A stretch of DNA of 64,000 bases from JABCPE02 sp963516475 (GCA_963516475.1 CAUQBR010000004.1:1-64000), one strand, 5' to 3'. Positions 16,607-26,041 are shown, numbered from the stretch's first letter. Made by a program: numbers and translations. The notes: generated by a model not told the origin, from the sequence alone.

Positions 16607-17194
16607 ATGAAGCGTTATCAAGAAAAACACATCAAAATATGGAAAGAAGGCACTTGGGTTGTCTGCCCTGAATGCCATAATGCTGCTATTATAATACCTG
16701 ATGGACACCTAGTCCACTGCTATCATTGTGGATACGAAAAGAAAAGTGAAGACTTGCTGTCTTTTACGGCTGTTATCAAGCTAAACTGTCCAAACTGCGG
16801 TATTCCTATTCATAACGAACAGCACGGAATGAAAAACAAAATGGATGAAGTTCTCATCAAATGTCAAAATTGTTCCTTTCCCTTATCCATAAAACCTCAC
16901 TATGAAGAAACCTACAACAAAATAAACCCAAATAAAGATGGGCTAAAATGTGATTATATTTTTGGATTACCTTACTTTTTTCAAGAAAATGTACGGGAAA
17001 ATCTCTTTTGGGCAGAAAACATACTCCATATAAAGGTAATAGAAGATTATGTTTCTTCCGACCTCCGCGAGCGAAAAGGCATGTCATTGGTAGCAAAACT
17101 TCCTACTTTCATCAAAAGTAAAAAGAATCGTGATGCGATTTTAAAAATCATCCACAAATGGAAAAACCTAATCAACGAAAATCCATCATCTTAA
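16607..17194 (+). CDS. Double zinc-ribbon protein of unknown function
   Basis: 195 residues. Two treble/zinc-ribbon pairs: VCPECHNAAII with CYHCGYEKK (about 19-44) and NCPNCGIPI with KCQNCSFPL (about 57-90). A ~100-residue alpha-rich C-terminal domain follows (GLPYFFQENVRENLFWAENILHIKVIEDYVSSDLRER). I recognise no named family; similar TFIIB-type zinc-ribbon proteins exist in Flavobacteriia. Cytoplasmic, no signal. It might bind nucleic acid or be a metal sensor. Confidence 0.65.
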   Translation: MKRYQEKHIKIWKEGTWVVCPECHNAAIIIPDGHLVHCYHCGYEKKSEDLLSFTAVIKLNCPNCGIPIHNEQHGMKNKMDEVLIKCQNCSFPLSIKPHYEETYNKINPNKDGLKCDYIFGLPYFFQENVRENLFWAENILHIKVIEDYVSSDLRERKGMSLVAKLPTFIKSKKNRDAILKIIHKWKNLINENPSS

Positions 17195-17197
17195 AAA

Positions 17198-17229
17198 CAA
17201 AAAACTGCTCTCTATTGGAGCAGTTTTTA
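17198..17229. terminator. Intrinsic terminator between convergent genes
   Basis: Arms AAAACTGCTC and GAGCAGTTTT with A/T tracts on both sides. Confidence 0.8.
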
Positions 17230-17236
17230 TATTTTA

Positions 17237-18712
17237 TTAGTACGCCTTAGCGAAAAGAACTCTGCGCTTGGAAGGTTTCCCTGAAATAAGGGACACGCCG
17301 TCTTCCTCCACAGCATCCAGCGGGATACATCGTATGGTGGCTTTGGTTTCCTCCTTGATGTGTTCCTCTTCTTCCTCTGTTCCATCCCAGTGAGCTGCGA
17401 TGAAACCGCCTTTTTCCTCCAAAACTTTTTTGAACTCCTCGTAAGTATCCACTTTTGTAATGTTTTCATTTCGGAAGTTAAGTGCGCGTTGGTAGATGTC
17501 TTCCTGAATTTTCGTAAGAAGCTGGTGAATGTAATTCTCCACCCCTGCTATCGGCTGGGTCTCTTTGCTCAGTGTATCTCGTCTCGCGATTTCCACCATA
17601 CCGTTTTCTAAATCCTTCGGGCCTATGGCTACTCTCACTGGCACACCTTTTAGCTCGTATTCTGCAAATTTCCAGCCTGGTTTGTGCGTAGCGCGATTGT
17701 CATATTTTACAGAAATTCCCAGCGCTTTCAATCTTTTACTAATTCCAAGGGCAACTTCATCGATTTGGGCTAATTGTTCCTCGCCTTTGAATATCGGCAC
17801 GATGACTACTTGTATCGGCGCAAGTTTCGGAGGCAAAACTAATCCGAAATCATCTGAATGCGACATGATAAGCGCCCCCATCAATCGGGTTGATACTCCC
17901 CATGATGACGCCCAAGCGTATTCTATCTTGCCTTCGCTGTTTGTGAATTTTACATCGAATGCTTTTGCGAAATTTTGCCCTAAAAAGTGCGAAGTCCCAG
18001 CCTGAAGCGCCTTTCCGTCCTGCATCATCGCTTCTATACAATAGGTTTCGTCTGCTCCCGCAAATCTTTCGCTTGGAGATTTCAGCCCACGAACTACTGG
18101 CACTGCCATCATTTTTTCAGAGAAATCAGCATAAACTTCCATCATCTGTTTTGCTTCTGCTTCTGCCTCTTCTTTGGTGGCGTGAGCCGTGTGCCCTTCC
18201 TGCCAAAGGAATTCCGAAGTACGAAGAAACGGGCGCGTTCTCATCTCCCATCGAACCACATTCGCCCATTGGTTAATAAGTATCGGAAGGTCTCTATAAG
18301 ACTGAATCCAGTTTTTATAAGTGTTCCAAATAATAGCCTCCGAAGTAGGTCTTACGATAAGTTCTTCTTCCAACTTCGCTTCTGGATCTACGATAAGTTT
18401 CGCTGGATTTTCTGGATCTGTTTTCAAACGATAGTGCGTAACTACGGCACATTCTTTAGCAAATCCCTCTGCGTTTTTTTCTTCTGCTTCGAACAAACTT
18501 TTCGGAACGAAAATCGGGAAATAGGCGTTTTGGTGTCCTGTTTCCTTGAACCTTCTGTCCAGCTCATCTCTCATCTTTTCCCAAATGGCGTATCCATACG
18601 GCTTGATAACCATACAGCCGCGAACACCTGAGTTCTCCGCTAGGTCTGCTCCTACGATAAGTTCGTTATACCATTTACTATAATCTTCTGCTCTTGAAGT
18701 TAATTTTGCCAT
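17237..18712 (-). CDS. proS: Prolyl-tRNA synthetase (short, archaeal/eukaryal type)
   Basis: 491 residues. Class II synthetase of the short type: no editing insertion domain between motifs 2 and 3, and a C-terminal extension ending in Tyr (RVLFAKAY). Motif 2 region RWEMRTRPFLRTSEFLWQEGHTAH is split here as WEMRTRPFLRT and WQEGHTAH; motif 3 is SSWGVSTRLMGALIM. The anticodon-binding domain follows from about 285. Charges tRNA-Pro. Full length and intact. Confidence 0.94.
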   Translation of the reverse strand: MAKLTSRAEDYSKWYNELIVGADLAENSGVRGCMVIKPYGYAIWEKMRDELDRRFKETGHQNAYFPIFVPKSLFEAEEKNAEGFAKECAVVTHYRLKTDPENPAKLIVDPEAKLEEELIVRPTSEAIIWNTYKNWIQSYRDLPILINQWANVVRWEMRTRPFLRTSEFLWQEGHTAHATKEEAEAEAKQMMEVYADFSEKMMAVPVVRGLKSPSERFAGADETYCIEAMMQDGKALQAGTSHFLGQNFAKAFDVKFTNSEGKIEYAWASSWGVSTRLMGALIMSHSDDFGLVLPPKLAPIQVVIVPIFKGEEQLAQIDEVALGISKRLKALGISVKYDNRATHKPGWKFAEYELKGVPVRVAIGPKDLENGMVEIARRDTLSKETQPIAGVENYIHQLLTKIQEDIYQRALNFRNENITKVDTYEEFKKVLEEKGGFIAAHWDGTEEEEEHIKEETKATIRCIPLDAVEEDGVSLISGKPSKRRVLFAKAY

Positions 18713-18777
18713 AAATATTAAAATATTTTTTATTTTTACTGATAAAAATCATTATTCTGAATTATGCCACTAAGAAT

Positions 18778-18804
18778 TTTGGTATAATTTTGGTAATAAT
18801 TTTG
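18778..18804 (+). promoter_or_regulatory. Promoter region with tandem TAATTTTG boxes
   Basis: Two TAATTTTG sequences (18785-18792 and 18797-18804) lie 12 bases apart behind a TTTG, each a match to the -7 consensus. The second is 32 bases from the ATG of the tyrosine-rich protein. Confidence 0.5.
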
Positions 18805-18836
18805 CAAATATAACAATTAACATTAAACCATTTGGT

Positions 18837-19811
18837 ATGAAAAATAATACATTTTCTGATACAATAATCCCTTTTGTCTCTAAGACAGCCTTAGCTTTGG
18901 CAAGTGGATTGTTTTTGGTTTCTTGTGGTATCCAATCTGGATACACAGAGACAGATGGTATCTATTATGATCCTGCAACGGACAAAATAGAAAGAAAAAT
19001 AGCATGGCAGGAGCCTGACTACTATGATATGGACGAAAGAGCTGGTTTTGAGGAAGATAATAATCAAACAGGAATTATCGGACAATCCCAGAAAAACCAA
19101 CAACTCCAAAACCAAAAATACAGCAACAAAAACTGGGGCGGAGACAGCCAGAGAATCTCTTCCAGCTCTGACTGGGGAACTTACGCAGGAACGCAGAATA
19201 ATTTCTACTATGACAATTATTCTTCTTGGGGTTATCCTTATTACAGCAGTTTTTATTCGCCGTATTATTTCGGGTATTATAATTCGTATTTCGGCTACCC
19301 TCGTTCTTCAGGATGGGGATTAGGTTTCTCGTGGGGAATGAGCCCATGGAGCTACAATTATAACTATTATTACAATCCTTATTGGAATTATAACTATTGG
19401 GGATACAGCCCTTGGTATTATAACAATTACTATTATAATCCTTATTACTACAACCAGTATTACCGTGGATATTATGATGATTATTATTACTATCCTCGTC
19501 ATTACAGAACGCCTGCGAAAACTTACAGAAGCAGCGACCCAGATGAAATCTACAGAGGAAATGATAATAACTCCTACCGTAGCAGAACCTACACGCCTAA
19601 CAATGGTGGATTTAATAGAAGCAACAACCAGATGAATAGACCAAATAATGGTTTTGACAGACCTTCTGACTGGGGAAATCACAACTCTGATATAGAGCGA
19701 TACCAACAGCAAAACAATACTTGGAGAGATAATTCTTCATCAAACAATGGAGGGAATAGTGGCAGTTCCACTAGCGGAAATGGTGGTTTTGGAAGAAGAT
19801 CGAACTGGTAA
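18837..19811 (+). CDS. Tyrosine/asparagine-rich lipoprotein
   Basis: 324 residues. A long signal region ends in a lipobox (LFLVSC, Cys about 30). A short conserved head has GIYYDPATDKIERK. From about 120 to 230 the protein consists largely of Tyr, Asn, Trp, Ser, Pro and Gly in SPWYYNNYYYNPYYY-like repeats, followed by an Arg/Asn/Ser/Gly-rich tail ending GGFGRRSNW. This is a low-complexity surface protein; such Y/N-rich stretches may bind sugars, metals or self-associate. Homologues in Weeksellaceae precede the FadL-type gene, as here (21 bases gap), so they are likely co-expressed. Confidence 0.7.
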   Translation: MKNNTFSDTIIPFVSKTALALASGLFLVSCGIQSGYTETDGIYYDPATDKIERKIAWQEPDYYDMDERAGFEEDNNQTGIIGQSQKNQQLQNQKYSNKNWGGDSQRISSSSDWGTYAGTQNNFYYDNYSSWGYPYYSSFYSPYYFGYYNSYFGYPRSSGWGLGFSWGMSPWSYNYNYYYNPYWNYNYWGYSPWYYNNYYYNPYYYNQYYRGYYDDYYYYPRHYRTPAKTYRSSDPDEIYRGNDNNSYRSRTYTPNNGGFNRSNNQMNRPNNGFDRPSDWGNHNSDIERYQQQNNTWRDNSSSNNGGNSGSSTSGNGGFGRRSNW

Positions 19812-19832
19812 AACTTTAAAATTATTGTAAAA

Positions 19833-21254
19833 ATGACAAAGAAAATTTCAATATTAGCAGGTATTTCAGCGAGTGCATTGTTTTTTGCGCAGGATGTTTC
19901 CATCATCAGAAATACCTCTACAATTTATGACAATATCTCTTCCCTAGGAACTGCAAGATATAACGCAATGGCTGGTTCTATGGGAGCATTGGGAGGGGAT
20001 GCCTCTGTGCTAAATACCAACCCTGCTGGTCTGGGAGTATTCATCACAGATGATGTAAGCGCCTCTCTAGCTATCAATTCTAATAAATCTACGGCTAGTC
20101 TAGCAGGAAAATCTACAAGCCAAAACATAAGCAAAGCTAATTTAGGGAGCGCTAGTGGAGTTTTATCTTTTCAGTCAAATGAACAGAACGCATGGAAGTT
20201 TGTAAATGTAGGAATTAACTATGTTACTCAAAATGTAAGTGATAAATTACAATCTCCAGGGAATGCAAATATAACATCAGCTATACATCAAGATGATGAT
20301 AAAAATAAACCCATTACAGACTACAACATATTCGAAGGGCATTTGTATGAAACCATCGGACATCGTTCAAAACTGAATTTAGGTATTGGTGGGAATTATG
20401 ACAACAAAATCTACATAGGAGCAGCGGTGAATTTCTCTTCTGTGAATATAGAGCAGTATAATGAAGTTAAAGTTTCCTCATTAAATACAGGAAAAGCAAA
20501 ATATTTCTCTAGACAAAATACTCCTTACATAGAGGATGCTGATGGGTTTTCGCTATCTCTTGGGGTAATAGGGAAACTGAGCAATGCTTTTAGATTAGGG
20601 GCTTCCATAGAATCTCCTACATGGTACAGCATAGACAGAGAGTACAATTTTTATTCAAAAAATGGTTTGAATCTCTCTCAAAACAGCTACACAGAAAGTC
20701 GCTCTTTCAGAACTCCGACTAAATTAACACTGAGTGGGGCTTTTATCCCTAATAAACATTTTGCTTTTAATGTGGATTATAGAGTAGATTTAGGTAAACC
20801 TAATTTCGGTGGCGGTGCAGCAGATGTTCAGTTGAATAATTTCTATGAGTCTGCTTACAAGGCTCAGCATGAAGTAAGAATAGGAGGAGAATACAGAATA
20901 AAATCTTTCCGAATAAGAGGAGGATATGCCTTTACAACCAGCCCATTCAAAGATCATACAGAAAAAATGTTTGACAATAATGCGAATGTAGTAAATGGAA
21001 AATTATCCAACTACATTGTGGGGAAAACACAGGTGATTTCAGGGGGAATAGGGTATGATTTCAAATTGTTCTACATAGATGCCTCCTACCAGCACAGAAC
21101 TCATGAACATAGCAATCCGTTCTTTGCGGGGACTTATGTCAATAGAGATAGTAACTCTAGCGTAGGGAACTACAGTATAAGTGACACCAGCATCGTTTCT
21201 AATGCAAAGAACCAAAAAGGGCATCTTATCCTTACATTAGGATGGAAGTTTTAG
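19833..21254 (+). CDS. OmpP1/FadL-family outer-membrane transporter
   Basis: 473 residues with signal peptide (cut near FFAQ, residue 19). The N-terminal region shows the FadL hallmark: YNAMAGSMGALGGDASVLNTNPAGLGVF is summarised by GALGGD and NPAGLG (about 51-69). The rest is a long barrel ending LTLGWKF with terminal Phe. It probably imports hydrophobic molecules; in Flavobacteriia it is often labelled hemin receptor, for which I see no specific evidence. Confidence 0.85.
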   Translation: MTKKISILAGISASALFFAQDVSIIRNTSTIYDNISSLGTARYNAMAGSMGALGGDASVLNTNPAGLGVFITDDVSASLAINSNKSTASLAGKSTSQNISKANLGSASGVLSFQSNEQNAWKFVNVGINYVTQNVSDKLQSPGNANITSAIHQDDDKNKPITDYNIFEGHLYETIGHRSKLNLGIGGNYDNKIYIGAAVNFSSVNIEQYNEVKVSSLNTGKAKYFSRQNTPYIEDADGFSLSLGVIGKLSNAFRLGASIESPTWYSIDREYNFYSKNGLNLSQNSYTESRSFRTPTKLTLSGAFIPNKHFAFNVDYRVDLGKPNFGGGAADVQLNNFYESAYKAQHEVRIGGEYRIKSFRIRGGYAFTTSPFKDHTEKMFDNNANVVNGKLSNYIVGKTQVISGGIGYDFKLFYIDASYQHRTHEHSNPFFAGTYVNRDSNSSVGNYSISDTSIVSNAKNQKGHLILTLGWKF

Positions 21255-21269
21255 ACTTAAATATTTACC

Positions 21270-21301
21270 AAAAAGGATTGCGATTTGCAGTCCTTTTTTT
21301 A
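21270..21301 (+). terminator. Intrinsic terminator
   Basis: Arms AAAAGGATTGC and GCAGTCCTTTT with a T-run after the FadL-type gene; pairing has one wobble. Confidence 0.7.
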
Positions 21302-21316
21302 TTGATTCTAAATTAG

Positions 21317-21324
21317 TAACTTTG
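21317..21324 (+). promoter_or_regulatory. Probable -7 box (TAACTTTG) of ric
   Basis: TAnnTTTG match 19 bases before the ric ATG. Confidence 0.45.
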
Positions 21325-21343
21325 TACTCAAATTTTTTATTTT

Positions 21344-22030
21344 ATGAATCAATTACAAGAAAAAACCATCGGCGAATATGTAGCGGAGAACTTCCGCACA
21401 GCAGCTGTTTTCAAAAAATACGGCATAAACTTCTGCTGTAAAGGCGGTAGAACAATAGAGGAAACCTGCAAAATGAAGGACTTAGACCCTACTCCCATCT
21501 ACGAAGACCTGAAAAACACACCAAAGGGAACAGCAGAAGAAAATGATTTTAATAGTTGGTCACTTACTGATTTGGTTGATTACATCAAGGAAGTTCACCA
21601 TGAATATATTCAAGAAAAATCTATCTATCTGCTTCAGTTTTTGGATAAACTCTGCCGAGTTCATGGTGAGAGACATCCTGAATTGTTCAAAATCAATGAA
21701 CTATTCACTCTTTCTTCTCAAAATCTCATTGTACACCTAAGAGATGCCGAAGAAAAACTCTTCCCATACATCAGAGAAAAAGAGCAAAATCCTGAGACTG
21801 TGTTCAGTGGAGATTTACAGGCTTACATAGAAAAACTGCAAGCTGTCTATCAAACAGAAAAGGAAAGATTTGAGGAGATTGCGAGAGTTTCTGATGATTT
21901 CACGCCTCCTGAAGGCGCCTGCACCACATATAGAGTTACATTCCAGATGCTCAATGAGTTTGATGAATATCTACAGCTCTACATTCATCTTGAAAACAAC
22001 ATCCTTTTTCCAAAACTTCTTAAATTATAA
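21344..22030 (+). CDS. ric: Iron-sulfur cluster repair di-iron protein (RIC/ScdA/YtfE)
   Basis: 228 residues. N-terminal ScdA_N segment with AAVFKKYGINFCCKGGRTIEE (given as KYGINFCCKGG, about 25-35), then a four-helix hemerythrin-like bundle with metal ligands in EVHHEYIQE, RVHGERHPEL, HLRDAEEKLFPY and IHLENNILFP. RIC proteins restore Fe-S clusters damaged by nitric oxide or oxidants. Single gene between terminators. Confidence 0.92.
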   Translation: MNQLQEKTIGEYVAENFRTAAVFKKYGINFCCKGGRTIEETCKMKDLDPTPIYEDLKNTPKGTAEENDFNSWSLTDLVDYIKEVHHEYIQEKSIYLLQFLDKLCRVHGERHPELFKINELFTLSSQNLIVHLRDAEEKLFPYIREKEQNPETVFSGDLQAYIEKLQAVYQTEKERFEEIARVSDDFTPPEGACTTYRVTFQMLNEFDEYLQLYIHLENNILFPKLLKL

Positions 22031-22031
22031 T

Positions 22032-22060
22032 AAAAAAACGCCTTTAAAGGGCGTTTTTAT
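22032..22060 (+). terminator. Intrinsic terminator after ric
   Basis: Arms AAAACGCCC-type: AAACGCCTTT and AAAGGGCGTTT with T-run. Confidence 0.8.
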
Positions 22061-22073
22061 GTCTTTATTTTTT

Positions 22074-22081
22074 TATATTTG
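22074..22081 (+). promoter_or_regulatory. Probable -7 box (TATATTTG) of the SemiSWEET-like gene
   Basis: TAnnTTTG match leaving a ~70 base leader that contains a small hairpin (ATCCTAAT/ATTAGGGAT). Confidence 0.4.
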
Positions 22082-22153
22082 CACTTGCTTATCCTAATTT
22101 ATTAGGGATATGAAGAAAATAAGATTTTAAAAAGGAAATAAAAATAAAACAAT

Positions 22154-22417
22154 ATGACAAAGAAGAAAATAAATACTTTCATAGGTTCCATTGGAGCTTT
22201 TATTGGAATTGCTGTGTTTATCGCTTATATTCCACAGATTATCGCAAATTTACAGGGAGAAAAAGGACAGCCATGGCAGCCTTTATTTGCTTCCATTTCT
22301 TGTTTGATTTGGGTTATTTATGGCTGGACAAAGGAGCCGAAAAAAGATTATATCTTAATCATACCAAATGCTACAGGGGTTATCTTAGGTTTTTTAACAT
22401 TCTTGACTTCTTTTTAA
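22154..22417 (+). CDS. SemiSWEET-like small transporter
   Basis: 87 residues, three hydrophobic helices. Helix 1 carries a PQ motif (FIAYIPQIIANLQG, about 22-35), helix 2 has CLIWVIYGWTKE, and helix 3 has IIPNATGVILG with the Asn that lines the sugar site in SemiSWEETs. Such proteins dimerise to form a sugar passage. Cannot name the substrate. Plausible alternative: a PQ-loop protein of other function. Confidence 0.75.
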   Translation: MTKKKINTFIGSIGAFIGIAVFIAYIPQIIANLQGEKGQPWQPLFASISCLIWVIYGWTKEPKKDYILIIPNATGVILGFLTFLTSF

Positions 22418-22439
22418 AAGTTATCCGATTGGTTTTTTC

Positions 22440-22447
22440 TATTTTTG
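22440..22447 (+). promoter_or_regulatory. Probable -7 box (TATTTTTG) of the EamA gene
   Basis: TAnnTTTG match with a ~50 base leader before the ATG at 22504. Confidence 0.4.
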
Positions 22448-22503
22448 CGGAATTATTTTCCTGAAAATGGGAAAAATGGACAATTTTTAAAATCATCTAA
22501 ACA

Positions 22504-23379
22504 ATGGGTGATACACTAAAAGGGTATTTATTTGCCCTCGTTTCAGCGCTTACTTACGGAATGATTCCGCTTTTTATGATTCCACTGAAAAAATGGGGAT
22601 TTTTCTCTGTGGATACCGCCTTATTTTATCGGTTTTTGATTGCGGCAATTCTAATTTTGGGATATTTGGTTTTCTACCAAAAAGAAAGCGTAAAAATCAA
22701 CTTAAAAGAAGGCATTGTTTTAAGCATTTTAGGGTTTTTCTATGCTCTCTCGGCGGAGTTTCTGTTTATAGCGTATGATTTTCTGAGCCCTGGGATTGCT
22801 TCTACTATATTTTTTATTTATCCCATTATGGTTGCCCTTATTTTGGGAATATTTTTCAAAGAAAAAATAACGCTTGCTACTACCATTTCACTGGTTATCG
22901 TAGTTGTAGGAGTGGGAGTTTTGAGCATTAAAGATAATTTTGAGATCAATTATATCGGACTTTTCGTTTCACTATTAGGCGCATTGATGTATGCTTTGTA
23001 TATGATTATAGTCAATAAAACTAAAATCAAAGCCTCTGGCGTGAAAGTTTCTTTTTATTCAATGGTGTTTGCGTCATTGTTTTTCCTCGTTAAAACGCTT
23101 GTTTTAGGAAACAGTGTTGCTATCCCTTCTCTAAAAATCGGCACTCATTTGGCTTTATTCTCGCTGATAACTACGGCTTTATCAGTAGTTTCGCTGGTTT
23201 ATGCCATTAAATATATCGGTTCTACGCCTACTGCCATTATGGGAGCTGTGGAGCCTGTGGTAGCTGTGATGATAAGCGTGGGACTATTCGATGAAACCCT
23301 GACTTTCTCATTGATTGCCGGCGTAATTATCATCATCTCTGGTGTTTTGATAGATGTAGTTTTCAATAAGAAAAAATAA
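22504..23379 (+). CDS. EamA/DMT-family metabolite exporter
   Basis: 291 residues with ten predicted helices in two EamA repeats (about 5-135 and 150-285). Typical features are LTYGMIPLFMIPLKKW in helix 1, SPGIASTIFFIYPI in repeat 1 and STPTAIMGAVEPVVAV in repeat 2. Members export amino acids or other metabolites, or import nucleotide sugars; the substrate cannot be read from the sequence. Confidence 0.88.
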   Translation: MGDTLKGYLFALVSALTYGMIPLFMIPLKKWGFFSVDTALFYRFLIAAILILGYLVFYQKESVKINLKEGIVLSILGFFYALSAEFLFIAYDFLSPGIASTIFFIYPIMVALILGIFFKEKITLATTISLVIVVVGVGVLSIKDNFEINYIGLFVSLLGALMYALYMIIVNKTKIKASGVKVSFYSMVFASLFFLVKTLVLGNSVAIPSLKIGTHLALFSLITTALSVVSLVYAIKYIGSTPTAIMGAVEPVVAVMISVGLFDETLTFSLIAGVIIIISGVLIDVVFNKKK

Positions 23380-23408
23380 AAAAGCTCCTTTTTGAAGGAG
23401 CTTTTTCT
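23378..23408. terminator. Bidirectional terminator between eamA-type gene and alaS
   Basis: Arms AAAAAGCTCC and GGAGCTTTTT with A/T tracts on both sides. Confidence 0.85.
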
Positions 23409-23410
23409 TT

Positions 23411-26008
23411 TTATAGTTCTAATGCTTTTTTCTCTGCATTGGCTAAGCCATCTAAGTTTTTCCCACCCGCAGTAGCAAAACCTGGGTTTCCACCACCGCC
23501 GCCTTGGATTTCTTTCGCAAGGTCTTTCACGATGTTTCCTGCATGATATTTATCCTCAATATCAGCCGAAACTCCTACTGTAAGCATCGGTTTTTCCCCA
23601 GCATCAGAAAGGATAACTACCACAGACTGCGGAACTTCTTTTTTCAGCTGGAAGACTATATCTTTCACTGTTCCCGCATCCAGAGATGTTCTTTTTACCA
23701 AAAGTTTTTTGTCGCCTTTATCTAAAAAGTCGTTCTTCCAGTTTTGAATTTCTCCTTTTGCTTTTTCTTTTTTCAATGCTTCTATTTCAGCTTTCAGAGC
23801 ATTATTTTCTTCCAATAATTTTTCTACTTGTTTTACCAAATCTTTGGATTTCAGTAGTTCTGAAAGTTTATCCGCTTGTTCTTCCAAATCAGAAAAATAC
23901 TGTCTCACTCTATCTCTCGTAATGGCCTCCACACGGCGGATTCCTGCTGCTACTGCTCCTTCGGAAACGATTTTGAAATACCAAATATCCGATGTGTTTT
24001 TCACATGCGTTCCGCCACAAAGTTCTTTACTTTCTCCAAACTGAATCATACGAACTCTATCTCCGTATTTTTCCCCGAAAAGCGCCATCGCACCAGCATC
24101 CATCGCCTGCTGCATAGTGATATTTCTATGCTCTTGAAGAGCTATTTTCTGGTGAATTCGGTCATTTACTCTTTTTTCTACTTCGCAGATTTCCTCATCG
24201 GTCATTTTTTGGAAATGAGAAAAGTCAAATCTCAGAGACTGCGTATCTACGCGAGAACCTCTCTGCTCCACATGCGTTCCCAGAACCTCTCTAAGCGCCT
24301 GATGCAGCAAGTGCGTAGCCGAGTGATTCGCCTCTGCAAGGATTCTTCCCTTTACTTCCGCCTTCAGAGGTTCATCTATACTCGTAGGTAAAGTTTCAGA
24401 AAGATGAATTATCAGATTATTTTCTTTCTTAGTATCAATGATATAGGTAACATCGCCATTTGCAGAAACCAAAAGACCTTTGTCTCCTACCTGACCCCCG
24501 CCTTCTGGATAAAACGGAGTAACATTAAACACCAAATGATAAAGCGTTCCGTCCTTTTGGCTTTCTACTTTTCTGTATTTAGTCACACGAACTATTCCCT
24601 CCAAAGTATCATACCCGATGAACTCTTCCTCATCATCTTCACGAAGAACCACCCAGTCATCAGTTTTCATCTGTGCCGCAGCACGAGAGCGTTCTTTTTG
24701 TTTTTGTAATTCTTCTTCAAAACCTTTTTCATCCAAAGTGAAACCTTTCTCTGTGAGGATAAGCGCCGTAAGGTCTATCGGGAAACCATAGGTGTCATAC
24801 AGCTCAAACGCCTTGCTCCCTGAAATCACTTTTTCAGTTGCGTTATTCATCATCGTATCCAGCATGAGAAGCCCTTGTTCTAGGGTTCTCAAGAATGAAT
24901 TTTCCTCTTCTTTTATTACATTTTTAATCAATTCGTACTGCTTGTCCAGCTCTGGGAAAGCTCCTCCCATCTGCTGAGCGAGTGTAGCCACCAATTTGTA
25001 AATAAACGGTTCTTTCTGCCCAAGGAAAGTAAATGCATAGCGGATTGCCCTTCTCAAAATTCTTCTGATAACATATCCTGCTCCACCATTGGAAGGAAGC
25101 TGTCCATCAGCGATAGCAAAAGAAACTGCACGAATGTGGTCTACAATCACACGAATGGCAATATCCTCTTCATCATCCAGTTTTCCTGTATATTTTTTCC
25201 CTGAAAGCTCCTCTACCTTCTCTATCAAAGGCGTGAAAACATCCGTATCATAGTTAGAAGATTTCCCCTGAAGCGCCATACAAAGACGCTCAAAGCCCAT
25301 CCCTGTATCCACATTCTGTTTTGGTAGTTTTTCCAATGAGCCGTCTGCTTTTCGGTTGAACTCCATAAATACAAGATTCCAAATCTCCACTACCTGCGGA
25401 TGGTCATTATTTACCAAATCTTTTCCAGAAACTCTGGCTTTCTCTTCTTCACTTCTCAAATCCACATGAATTTCAGAACAAGGCCCACATGGCCCCTGCT
25501 CACCCATTTCCCAGAAATTATCTTTTTTGTTTCCGTTTAAAATTCGGCTTTCATCAATATGTTCTTTCCAAAAATCGTATGCATCTTGGTCTCTTTCCAA
25601 GTTTTCGGAAGCATCTCCTTCGAAAATTGTCACATACAGATTTTCTTTCGGAATTTTATAAACTTCGGTCAAAAGTTCCCACGCCCAAGCAATCGCTTCT
25701 TTTTTGAAATAATCCCCAAAAGACCAGTTCCCCAGCATCTCGAACATCGTATGGTGATAGGTATCACGCCCTACATCGTCCAAATCATTATGCTTTCCTG
25801 AAACTCTCAAACACTTTTGTGTATCGGCTACACGGACAGATTTCGGTTCTTTGTATCCGAGGAAAAAGTCCTTAAACTGAGTCATCCCCGAGTTGGAAAA
25901 CATCAGCGTAGGGTCATCTTTCAAAACGATAGGTGCAGAAGGCACTATCTCATGCTCTTTGCTTTTAAAAAATTCTAAAAATTTTTGGCGTATTTCTTTC
26001 GAAGTCAT
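23411..26008 (-). CDS. alaS: Alanyl-tRNA synthetase
   Basis: 865 residues. Catalytic class II domain (1-240) with MFSNSGMTQFKD and GCGPCSEIHVD-like block (GPCGPCSEIH), tRNA-recognition helical domain, editing domain with metal-binding HSATHLLHQAL and CGGTHV, and C-terminal C-Ala domain ending with GGGGNPGFATAGGK. Charges tRNA-Ala and clears mischarged Ser/Gly. Complete. Confidence 0.95.
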   Translation of the reverse strand: MTSKEIRQKFLEFFKSKEHEIVPSAPIVLKDDPTLMFSNSGMTQFKDFFLGYKEPKSVRVADTQKCLRVSGKHNDLDDVGRDTYHHTMFEMLGNWSFGDYFKKEAIAWAWELLTEVYKIPKENLYVTIFEGDASENLERDQDAYDFWKEHIDESRILNGNKKDNFWEMGEQGPCGPCSEIHVDLRSEEEKARVSGKDLVNNDHPQVVEIWNLVFMEFNRKADGSLEKLPKQNVDTGMGFERLCMALQGKSSNYDTDVFTPLIEKVEELSGKKYTGKLDDEEDIAIRVIVDHIRAVSFAIADGQLPSNGGAGYVIRRILRRAIRYAFTFLGQKEPFIYKLVATLAQQMGGAFPELDKQYELIKNVIKEEENSFLRTLEQGLLMLDTMMNNATEKVISGSKAFELYDTYGFPIDLTALILTEKGFTLDEKGFEEELQKQKERSRAAAQMKTDDWVVLREDDEEEFIGYDTLEGIVRVTKYRKVESQKDGTLYHLVFNVTPFYPEGGGQVGDKGLLVSANGDVTYIIDTKKENNLIIHLSETLPTSIDEPLKAEVKGRILAEANHSATHLLHQALREVLGTHVEQRGSRVDTQSLRFDFSHFQKMTDEEICEVEKRVNDRIHQKIALQEHRNITMQQAMDAGAMALFGEKYGDRVRMIQFGESKELCGGTHVKNTSDIWYFKIVSEGAVAAGIRRVEAITRDRVRQYFSDLEEQADKLSELLKSKDLVKQVEKLLEENNALKAEIEALKKEKAKGEIQNWKNDFLDKGDKKLLVKRTSLDAGTVKDIVFQLKKEVPQSVVVILSDAGEKPMLTVGVSADIEDKYHAGNIVKDLAKEIQGGGGGNPGFATAGGKNLDGLANAEKKALEL

Positions 26009-26033
26009 AATTCTAATTTTTCACTAATGGTGA

Positions 26034-26041
26034 CAAAAGTA
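26034..26041 (-). promoter_or_regulatory. Probable -7 box (TACTTTTG) of alaS
   Basis: TAnnTTTG match on the minus strand 26 bases before the alaS ATG. Confidence 0.45.

Noticed and set aside
17987..18631. 214-codon plus-strand frame opposite proS
   Set aside because: Antisense shadow; Phe/Cys/Arg-rich composition and no motif.
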